From assembly GCA_937906915.1 (NCBI GenBank), contig CALCUU010000196.1, forward strand, positions 1-11,400: 11,400 nucleotides of DNA, in the 5' to 3' direction. This stretch comes from an uncultured Phascolarctobacterium sp. Its GTDB lineage: Bacteria > Bacillota > Negativicutes > Acidaminococcales > Acidaminococcaceae. A model generated the notes under the pieces. That model did not search any database. It was not told the origin of the DNA and saw only the letters and a program-made list of their open reading frames with translations. Below, piece by piece: positions 5,506-11,400 of the stretch. How positions within the stretch are numbered: position 1 is the first letter of the stretch; each line of letters begins with the position of its first letter. A program made the translations under genes and the position numbers.

Positions 5506-6705
5506 ATGAATAAAAAGTTTATGTTTTGGGAAAATCCCAAGCAGGCTATTTGGTATATGTTGGGAGCGCTTCTCTTTGTAGGCTGTGCCAATGTATTTAG
5601 TGCCAGCTACATAAGGGCGGAAGCAGATGGCAGTAACACTTCCTTCTATTTAATAAGGTATGTGGTGTATTCTGTTTTAGGGCTTATTGCCATGCAGATT
5701 ACGAGAAAATTTAGTTATCGTCATTTGCTAAGTCGCAATGCTGTAATGGGTATGGGTGCCATCATTTTACTGATGTTAATTTTGGTTCCCTTCATTGGTT
5801 TAGAAAGTGGCGGTGCTCGTCGTTGGCTAGGCATAGCTGGCTTTACCATACAGCCCTCGGAATTTGCCAAGCTTGTAATAATTATGATATGTTCCCGCTA
5901 CTTGGGCTTGCTTATGAAGAAGCGGTTGCCGGTTAGCTTTATTTCCGGAGACGGAATGATTTGCGCAGGTATTGCGCTGGTCTATGCGGTTTTAGTTCAA
6001 AAGCAACCGGATATGGGTACTGCTGCAATCATTGTTGCCCTTACTTTTTGTGTGTTCATAGTAGCAGGGTTGCCCTGGTCCCAAATAATTTCTGTTTTTG
6101 CACTTGGAGCAGTGGGAGCAGTGTGTCTTGTTTTTGGTGCAAGTTACCGTTACGACCGCATCAAGGTTTGGTTCAACCCGTGGATTGACGAAGCTGGCGA
6201 TGGCTATCAAATGGTACAGTCCTTGCTTTCCATTGGTAGTGGTGGCTTGACCGGTACCAATTGGGGTGGCGGTACTTCCAAGTTTTTCTATTTGCCGGAA
6301 GCCCATACAGATTTTGCCTTCGCTGTGTTCTGTCAGGAAAACGGCTTTTTAGGTGCGTGTCTTTTGATGACCTTGTTTATCATATTGGGCGGTGCTTTGC
6401 TGCAAATTGCAGTGCGTGCCAGAGATGAGCGTGCTTTTCTTTTGGCAGCAGGTATAAGCTTCCTGATTGTTGGTCAAGCGGCAGCTAATATGGCTATGGT
6501 TTGTGGTTTGTTCCCCGTAATTGGCGTTCCTTTGGTATTCATTAGTTATGGTGGCTCGTCCCTTTTGGCTTCTATGATTGCCATTGGTTTAGTTATTTCT
6601 GTTTATGATGAAGAAGTTAAAAAATCCGAAGAGGAAATTGTTGAGCAGTATGAGGAGCGTCGCAATGACCTGCGTGTGATTGGCAGGAGGTGGCAACCTA
6701 AATGA
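5506..6705 (+). CDS. ftsW: FtsW-type SEDS peptidoglycan glycosyltransferase
   Basis: This 399-residue polytopic membrane protein polymerises lipid II into glycan strands together with a class B PBP, mainly at the septum. Ten or so spans are evident. Family signatures are SGGARRWLGIAGFTIQPSEFAK (101-122), DEAGDGYQMVQSLLSIGSGG (228-247), LPEAHTDFAFAVFCQENGFLG (263-283), whose D269 is the expected catalytic Asp, and GVPLVFISYGGSSLL (340-354). Most relatives have Pro where V344 sits. I chose ATG 5506 because GGAGTG (5494-5499) stands 6 bases before it. The same frame is open to a TTG at 5488, but that would bury the ribosome-binding site. The stop overlaps the next ATG by 4 bases (ATGA), so translation with the downstream transpeptidase is coupled. 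The PBP partner and motifs favour FtsW (or the sporulation relative SpoVE) over RodA. A charged cytoplasmic C-terminal tail spans 368-399. Confidence 0.93.
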   Translation: MNKKFMFWENPKQAIWYMLGALLFVGCANVFSASYIRAEADGSNTSFYLIRYVVYSVLGLIAMQITRKFSYRHLLSRNAVMGMGAIILLMLILVPFIGLESGGARRWLGIAGFTIQPSEFAKLVIIMICSRYLGLLMKKRLPVSFISGDGMICAGIALVYAVLVQKQPDMGTAAIIVALTFCVFIVAGLPWSQIISVFALGAVGAVCLVFGASYRYDRIKVWFNPWIDEAGDGYQMVQSLLSIGSGGLTGTNWGGGTSKFFYLPEAHTDFAFAVFCQENGFLGACLLMTLFIILGGALLQIAVRARDERAFLLAAGISFLIVGQAAANMAMVCGLFPVIGVPLVFISYGGSSLLASMIAIGLVISVYDEEVKKSEEEIVEQYEERRNDLRVIGRRWQPK

Positions 6706-8723
6706 AACATATGCGAGATAATAAGCTGCGTTATGCTGGCCTTTGCGGAATAATTCTTTTGATTTTTGGTGCTGTTGTTTTGCGTTTAGTGTGGCTGCAG
6801 CTGTGGGATACTGAGCGCTTGGCAAAAATGTCCGAGCAACAGATTACTGCGGATATTACTAAGAAAAACCCTCGCGGAAAGATTTTAGACCGTGATGGTG
6901 AAGAGCTTGCCGTTAGTATGATGACAAGTTCTTTGTACGTTGACCCCTTTGAAATGGTTGATACCTTGCAGGGCAAAAAACAAAAAGAGCCTATTCGTGA
7001 CGTGAAGCGTTTAGGCGCTGAGCTACTGGCTCCTGTTTTAGAAATGAGCGTTGAAGAATTGCACGAGCTCTTTAGTGCGGAAGGACGCTTCCTGTGGGTG
7101 AAGCGTACCATGGAGCCTCAGCTTGCTGAGCAGGTAAAGGCTATTATTAAGGAAAACAATTTGCCCGGCTTGTACTTTTTGGAAGAAAGCAAGCGATATT
7201 ACACTAAAAAAGGTGCTGCCGCCCACGTCTTAGGTTTTGTAGGAACTGATGACATTGGCTGGAGTGGCATTGAATATTCCCTTAACACCGTGCTTAGTGG
7301 TGCTGAGACCAGGCATGAGGCAGTGTTTAATGCTTTGGGCGGACAAATGTTAGGGGAAAACACCAAGTCAAATAAACAGGAAAATCTGTTCCAAGTTTAT
7401 TTAACTTTGGACGGCAAGATGCAGTACGTTTTGGAAGACGCCATGGAAGAAGCAATCAAACGTACCAAGGCAAAAGGTGCTGCTGCCATTATTATGGATC
7501 CTTATACCGGTGAAATTTTAGGTATGTCCAGCAGACCCACCTTTGATCCCAACCATTACGGAAATTATGACCCGCAGGTTTGGAGCAATAAGGCGATTTC
7601 CATGATTTATGAGCCCGGTTCCGTATTTAAACCCATTGTTGCTTGTATGGGCTTGGCGGAGCAAATGATTACCCCTAATACTATGTTCCAAGACGATGGC
7701 AAGATTCAAATTGCTGACCGTACTATTCATAACTGGGATTATAAATGGGAATATAAAGGCAAGGGAAAAATACCCTTCTCTGAAATCATCAAGCATTCCG
7801 TAAATACAGGTATGGTTCAGTTGGGCATGGAGCTTGGCGCCCATCGCTTGACAAATTATAGTAAACGTTTTGGCTTTGGCGAACCTACAGGCATAGAGTT
7901 GCCCGGTGAAGAAAGCGGTATTCTTTATAAAGCAGAGGATATGTACGAGCCTGACGTGGCAACTATGGCGATTGGTCAAGGTATTGCGGTAACACCCATT
8001 CAAATGTTGCGTGCTATCTGTGCAATTGCTAATGGTGGCGAGCTTTTGCAACCCTACATTATTAAAAAGATAGTTGCGCCCAACGGTGACGTTGTACGTG
8101 AGGGTAAGAAAAAAGTTATCCGTAACGTCATAAGCAAGGATACTGCGGCTAAAGTGCGTACCATGATGGAGCAAGTAGTTGCTGGTGGCGGTGGTAAGTC
8201 TGCGGCAATTACAGGTTATCGCATTGCAGGCAAAACAGGTACCGCAGAAAAGCTGGCAGAAAAAGGCGGCTACGAAAAAGATAAGTACATTGCTTCTTTC
8301 GTAGGCTTTGTTCCTGCAGATAAGCCTAAGTACGCTATGCTGGTAATGATTGATAATCCTCAAGGTGCGTTTTATGGTTCTCAAGTTTGCGCGCCTATCT
8401 TCCGCGATACTCTGCAACAAATTTTAGTTGCTAAGGGTATTCAACCTATTAGCGAAGAAGGCTTGCCTTCCTTCGAGCAGTTGGAGCAAGCTGAGGAAAA
8501 GGTTGCACGAGCTAACCAGATTGTACCGCAATTGACCCTGTTACCTGACGGCAAAATTAAGTTGCCTGATTTTAAAGGCGTGGATATGCGCAGGGCAGCT
8601 GGTATTATTCGTCAGGGAAGACTGCGGATGAAACCTCATGGCAGTGGCTTTGCGTATAAGCAAGAGCCTAAAGCTGGCTCTGTAGTTGCAGAAGGCGAGA
8701 CAATCGAAATATGGTTTAAATAA
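6702..8723 (+). CDS. ftsI: Class B penicillin-binding protein with PASTA tail (FtsI/PBP2B/SpoVD type)
   Basis: This transpeptidase cross-links peptidoglycan and is the obligate partner of FtsW. It has 673 residues, in the range of PASTA-bearing division PBPs. Order of parts: a short cytoplasmic end; a membrane anchor at about 11-34; a dimerisation/pedestal region starting with RGKILDRDGEELA (58-70); and the transpeptidase domain at about 235-575 with EPGSVFKP (catalytic S307, K310), SVN (366-368) and KTGTAE (511-516). A single PASTA domain follows at about 618-673, beginning LPDFKGVDMRRAA and ending EGETIEIWFK. All three penicillin-binding motifs are intact. The start ATG 6702 overlaps the ftsW stop and follows AGGAGG (6685-6690). 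The in-frame ATG at 6711 is too far from that site. SpoVD is the main alternative to a vegetative FtsI; the sequence alone does not decide. Confidence 0.92.
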   Translation: MKHMRDNKLRYAGLCGIILLIFGAVVLRLVWLQLWDTERLAKMSEQQITADITKKNPRGKILDRDGEELAVSMMTSSLYVDPFEMVDTLQGKKQKEPIRDVKRLGAELLAPVLEMSVEELHELFSAEGRFLWVKRTMEPQLAEQVKAIIKENNLPGLYFLEESKRYYTKKGAAAHVLGFVGTDDIGWSGIEYSLNTVLSGAETRHEAVFNALGGQMLGENTKSNKQENLFQVYLTLDGKMQYVLEDAMEEAIKRTKAKGAAAIIMDPYTGEILGMSSRPTFDPNHYGNYDPQVWSNKAISMIYEPGSVFKPIVACMGLAEQMITPNTMFQDDGKIQIADRTIHNWDYKWEYKGKGKIPFSEIIKHSVNTGMVQLGMELGAHRLTNYSKRFGFGEPTGIELPGEESGILYKAEDMYEPDVATMAIGQGIAVTPIQMLRAICAIANGGELLQPYIIKKIVAPNGDVVREGKKKVIRNVISKDTAAKVRTMMEQVVAGGGGKSAAITGYRIAGKTGTAEKLAEKGGYEKDKYIASFVGFVPADKPKYAMLVMIDNPQGAFYGSQVCAPIFRDTLQQILVAKGIQPISEEGLPSFEQLEQAEEKVARANQIVPQLTLLPDGKIKLPDFKGVDMRRAAGIIRQGRLRMKPHGSGFAYKQEPKAGSVVAEGETIEIWFK

Positions 8724-8726
8724 AAA

Positions 8727-8773
8727 TTTACCCGTAGAATGTTTTCTGGCAGGAGAACATATACTACGGGTAG
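8727..8773 (+). terminator. Long hairpin between the PBP gene and fhs, possible terminator
   Basis: TACCCGTAG (8729-8737) pairs with CTACGGGTA (8764-8772), extended outward by two weaker pairs. After an asymmetric bulge (8738 against 8761-8763), a second 9-pair helix with two T-G wobbles (8739-8747 with 8752-8760) is closed by GGCA (8748-8751). It begins 4 bases after the PBP stop codon, as a terminator would, but the downstream tail is only GAATTATTT, so + strand termination would be weak. On the opposite strand the tail is T-richer. The structure is clear; the function is not. Confidence 0.5.
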
Positions 8774-8849
8774 AATTATTTAGGTGGTGTTTTAGGCACT
8801 TTTAGTGTGTTCGTGAAATCTTTAAAATAAAAAATTAGGAGGGCGAAAC

Positions 8850-10520
8850 ATGTTATCCGATATCGAAATTGCTCAACAAGCGAAAATGTTAAAAATTACT
8901 GAAGTGGCTGCTAAACTTGGCATTCCCGAAGAAGACATCGAAATGTATGGCCGCTATAAAGCGAAATTATCCATGGATTTAATCCGCAGAATGGAAGCTG
9001 AAAAACCGGGCAAACTTGTTCTCGTAACTGCAATTACTCCGACTCCGGCAGGCGAAGGTAAATCTACTACCACTGTTGGCTTGGCACAAGGCTTGGCAAA
9101 AATTGACAAGAACGTTATCGTAGCACTGCGTGAACCTTCCCTTGGTCCTTGCATGGGCGTTAAGGGCGGCGCTGCTGGTGGCGGTTATTCCCAAGTTGTT
9201 CCCATGGAAGACATCAACCTCCACTTTACCGGTGACTTCCACGCAATTACCTCTGCTCACATGCTCCTTTCTGCAATGGTAGATAACCATGTGCAACAAG
9301 GCAATGCTTTGAATATTGACCCGCGCCGTATCGTTTGGAAACGCGTTGTTGATATGAACGACCGCGAACTCCGTAACATCGTTGTTGGTTTGGGTGGCAA
9401 AGCTCATGGCGTTCCTCGTCAAGATGGCTTTGATATTACCGTTGCTTCCGAAGTTATGGCAATCCTCTGCTTGGCAACCAGCCTTCGCGATTTGAAAGAA
9501 CGTCTTAGCAAAATTATCGTTGCTTACGACTATGCAGGCAAAGCTGTTACCGCTGGTCAAATCAATGCCCACGGTGCAATGGCTGCCCTCTTGAAAGACG
9601 CTGTTAAACCGAACCTTGTTCAAACTTTGGAAAACGTACCTGCAATTATCCACGGCGGTCCCTTTGCGAATATCGCACACGGCTGCAACAGTGTAATGGC
9701 AACTAAAACTGCTATGAAATTGGCAGATTACACCATTACTGAAGCAGGCTTCGGTGCTGACCTTGGCGCAGAAAAATTCTTTGACATTAAATGTCGTTAT
9801 GCAGGTTTGAAACCGGACGCTGTTGTACTGGTTGCAACAGTTCGCGCTTTGAAAATGCACGGTGGCGTTCCTAAATCTGAACTTACCACTCCCAATGTGG
9901 AAGCAGTTAAAAAAGGTATCGTAAACCTTGAAAAACATATTGAAAACGTACAAAAATTTGGCGTGCCTTTGGTAGTTGCTATCAACATTTTTGCTCAAGA
10001 TACTCCGGAAGAATTGGAAGCTGTACGTGAACACTGCGCTAAACACGGCGTAAACGTAGCACTTTCCGACGTATTCGCTCGTGGCGGCGAAGGCGGTATC
10101 GAATTGGCTAAAGAAGTAGTGGCTTTGGTTGAAGGCGGCACTGCAAACTTCAAACCCATCTACGAAGATGAACTGCCTTTGAAACAAAAAATCGAAACCG
10201 TTGCTCGTGAAATTTACGGCGCTGATGGCGTTAACTTTAGCAATGAAGCAGAAAAAGCTTTGGCTGATTTTGAAGCTATGGGTTATGGCAACCTGCCCGT
10301 TTGCATGGCTAAAACCCAATATTCCTTCTCCGATGACCAAACCTTGCTCGGTCGTCCCAGTGGTTTCAAAATTACCATTAAGAACTGCCGTATCTCTGCA
10401 GGCGCTGGCTTCATCGTAGTATTGACCGGCGACATTATGACTATGCCCGGTTTGCCGAAGGTTCCGGCTGCAGAAAAGATTGACGTTTCTGATGAGGGCG
10501 TAATTTCCGGTTTATTCTAA
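8850..10520 (+). CDS. fhs: Formate--tetrahydrofolate ligase
   Basis: This cytosolic enzyme joins formate to tetrahydrofolate using ATP to give 10-formyl-THF, feeding purine, fMet-tRNA and (where present) Wood-Ljungdahl or serine/glycine one-carbon flow. The 556-residue length is normal. Signatures are the nucleotide-binding loop TPTPAGEGKSTTT (63-75) and EPSLGPCMGVKGGAAGGGYSQVVPMEDINLHFTGD (95-129), the family hallmark, with further conserved stretches such as HGGPFANIAHGCNS and the terminal GDIMTMPGLP. The start ATG 8850 follows an excellent AGGAGGG (8837-8843). Strongly biased codons suggest high expression. No convincing promoter was found in the 126 bases upstream: TAAAAT (8823-8828) lacks a good -35 and would leave almost no leader. 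The next gene is a FolD homologue, the enzyme that would normally use or produce the ligase's product. Confidence 0.97.
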   Translation: MLSDIEIAQQAKMLKITEVAAKLGIPEEDIEMYGRYKAKLSMDLIRRMEAEKPGKLVLVTAITPTPAGEGKSTTTVGLAQGLAKIDKNVIVALREPSLGPCMGVKGGAAGGGYSQVVPMEDINLHFTGDFHAITSAHMLLSAMVDNHVQQGNALNIDPRRIVWKRVVDMNDRELRNIVVGLGGKAHGVPRQDGFDITVASEVMAILCLATSLRDLKERLSKIIVAYDYAGKAVTAGQINAHGAMAALLKDAVKPNLVQTLENVPAIIHGGPFANIAHGCNSVMATKTAMKLADYTITEAGFGADLGAEKFFDIKCRYAGLKPDAVVLVATVRALKMHGGVPKSELTTPNVEAVKKGIVNLEKHIENVQKFGVPLVVAINIFAQDTPEELEAVREHCAKHGVNVALSDVFARGGEGGIELAKEVVALVEGGTANFKPIYEDELPLKQKIETVAREIYGADGVNFSNEAEKALADFEAMGYGNLPVCMAKTQYSFSDDQTLLGRPSGFKITIKNCRISAGAGFIVVLTGDIMTMPGLPKVPAAEKIDVSDEGVISGLF

Positions 10521-10591
10521 AATCGTTATAAGCACAGTTTAACTGTGTTGGAACTGTGATTGTTTTGTTATCCAGCACTTCTAACGATTTT
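10519..10591 (+). promoter_or_regulatory. Structured intergenic RNA between fhs and the folD homologue
   Basis: Bases 10519-10528 (overlapping the fhs stop codon) pair perfectly with 10582-10591, a 10-bp closing helix. Inside, CACAGT (10533-10538) pairs with ACTGTG (10542-10547), and TTGGA (10548-10552) pairs with TCCAG (10571-10575, one T-G wobble), giving a three-helix junction. AACTGTG occurs twice (10541-10547 and 10552-10558), so CACAGTT (10533-10539) has two possible partners. The helix GTGTTGGA/TCCAGCAC (10545-10552 with 10571-10578) competes with the first hairpin. The folD ribosome-binding site (GAGGT, 10595-10599) begins 4 bases past the closing helix. I do not recognise a known riboswitch or protein-binding leader. 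No T-tract follows, so control, if any, would be on translation or RNA stability. Confidence 0.5.
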
Positions 10592-10609
10592 AATGAGGTA
10601 CTGATATTT

Positions 10610-11400
10610 ATGAATACAATTATTATGAGGGGCAAACCCGTAGCCGATAAATATAGAGAGCTTATTGCCAGTAAAATAAATGCGGCGAAGGCAAATGGTC
10701 GTCTCGTAACTTTGGCAGTGGTCGTTGTTGGCGACGACCCTGCCTCCCACGTTTACAAAAATCGTTTAGTTAAGCTTATTAAAGAGCTTGGTGGCGAAGC
10801 AAAGGAAATAATTTTGCCAGAGGAAACTACTGAGGACGAAGTGGTTGGCGTTATCAAAAAAATGAATCGCAACCGCTACGTTACAGGTATTTTGCCTATG
10901 ATGCCCATGCCTAAGCACATCAATAGTGACGTTGTTGGCACTGCCGTTGCTGCTAACAAGGACGTTGATTGCTTGAACTATTCTAATATGGGTGAGTTCT
11001 TTGTTGGCAAAAATCCTTATGCTGCTGCAACTCCTCGTGCGTGCATGGCTACCTTGGAGCATTACGGAATTGACCTTGAAGGTAAGAACGTAGTTGTTAT
11101 TGGCCGCAGTAGCGTGGTAGGTAAACCTGTTGCTATGTTGGCGTTGCATAAGAATGCAACCGTTACTGTTTGTCATTCCAAGACCCAAAATCTTGCAGAG
11201 CTGACCCGTCAGGCTGACGTAATTATTGCTGCAGTTGGCAAGCCTTGCTTTGTTACTCCTGATATGGTAAAAGAGGGCGTTGTTATTGTGGACGTTGGCA
11301 TAAATTCCGTTGATGGCAAACTGGTGGGCGATGTGGATCCTGCTGTCGAAGCTAAGTCTAGCGCCTTTACACCTGTTCCTGGTGGTATTGGTGTTGTTAG
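10610..11400 (+). CDS. folD: FolD homologue with altered active-site residues, 3' truncated by window
   Basis: The frame is open from ATG 10610 to the window end (263 codons, no stop); GAGGT (10595-10599) is 10 bases upstream. FolD normally oxidises 5,10-methylene-THF to methenyl-THF with NAD(P) and hydrolyses it to 10-formyl-THF. The fold is clear: GDDPASHVY (41-49), the dinucleotide-binding GRSSVVGKPVAML (165-177), NATVTVCHSKT (182-192), DVGINSVDGKLVGDV (228-242) and TPVPGGIG (254-261). Several signature residues differ. The lysine four residues after the conserved Tyr is L53 (a lysine remains at 55). The usual GILVQLPLP is GILPMMPMP (93-101), so Gln is M97. DVDG is DVDC (118-121), PCTPxG is AATPRA (139-144), and the proline of PGGVGP is V262. 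The cofactor half is well kept and the folate/catalytic half is not. It may be a dehydrogenase lacking cyclohydrolase activity, or a paralogue with another role. Confidence 0.9.
   Translation, partial: MNTIIMRGKPVADKYRELIASKINAAKANGRLVTLAVVVVGDDPASHVYKNRLVKLIKELGGEAKEIILPEETTEDEVVGVIKKMNRNRYVTGILPMMPMPKHINSDVVGTAVAANKDVDCLNYSNMGEFFVGKNPYAAATPRACMATLEHYGIDLEGKNVVVIGRSSVVGKPVAMLALHKNATVTVCHSKTQNLAELTRQADVIIAAVGKPCFVTPDMVKEGVVIVDVGINSVDGKLVGDVDPAVEAKSSAFTPVPGGIGVV

Noticed and set aside
7518..8420. A 300-codon minus-strand open frame
   Set aside because: It is antisense to the transpeptidase domain, which has all its catalytic motifs on the plus strand. The product is low-complexity and unrecognisable.
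8724..8849. ZTP or THF riboswitch upstream of fhs
   Set aside because: ZTP riboswitches often precede fhs, so I looked for the paired elements with the conserved GGGC-type 3' motif and for the THF aptamer core. I could not find either here. A covariance-model scan would settle it.
8979..10340. A 453-codon open frame on the minus strand
   Set aside because: It lies entirely antisense to fhs, whose strongly biased codons keep the opposite frame open. The translation is Cys/Phe/Ser-rich with no family motifs, and there is no ribosome-binding context.
1..11400. Mobile element, CRISPR array, prophage, defence system, tRNA or rRNA
   Set aside because: I saw no transposase, integrase or nuclease motifs, no regularly spaced repeats and no cloverleaf. 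All genes are co-oriented with similar composition.

Overview
The window carries eleven genes, all on the + strand. The sequence is moderately AT-rich, with strong AGGAGG-type ribosome-binding sites and compact intrinsic terminators. Together with a bactofilin, a PASTA-tailed class B PBP paired with an FtsW-type SEDS protein, and an fhs-folD pair, this suggests an anaerobic Bacillota. A Negativicutes member (for example an Acidaminococcaceae/Phascolarctobacterium-like organism) is my best guess. That guess comes from overall style and protein flavour, not from a marker gene.

Layout. (1) Bases 1-1786: the end of an operon with the C-terminus of an M20-type amidohydrolase, a DUF3100-like multi-pass membrane protein and a small overlapping membrane protein, closed by a clear terminator. 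(2) Bases 1795-2626: a self-contained transcription unit with a near-ideal promoter, two hypothetical soluble proteins and a terminator. (3) Bases 2665-4756: a cell-envelope operon with a good extended -10 promoter, a roughly 90-nt leader, a membrane-anchored M23 peptidase, a catalytically empty paralogue of its N-terminal half, and a bactofilin, followed by a 13-bp terminator hairpin. (4) Bases 4777-8723: trmB, ftsW and a PASTA-containing division transpeptidase; the last two overlap by 4 bases. (5) Bases 8850-11400: fhs, then a structured intergenic RNA, then a FolD homologue that runs off the window.

How they fit. The M23 peptidase, its empty paralogue and the bactofilin look like one morphogenesis module: a polymerising scaffold next to a membrane-tethered cell wall hydrolase and a possible partner that shares the tether. 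FtsW plus its class B PBP form a septal peptidoglycan synthase. Fhs and FolD handle one-carbon units on tetrahydrofolate. The amidohydrolase plus two membrane proteins suggests uptake and hydrolysis of an amide-type substrate.

Most worth a second look: the FolD homologue lacks the usual catalytic lysine, the conserved glutamine and several other signature residues; the fhs-folD gap can fold into a closed multi-helix RNA with competing pairings; the M23 peptidase has an N-terminal-half paralogue with no peptidase domain; and the isolated hypothetical pair has strong expression signals. I do not see a defence system, mobile element, CRISPR array, tRNA or rRNA here.
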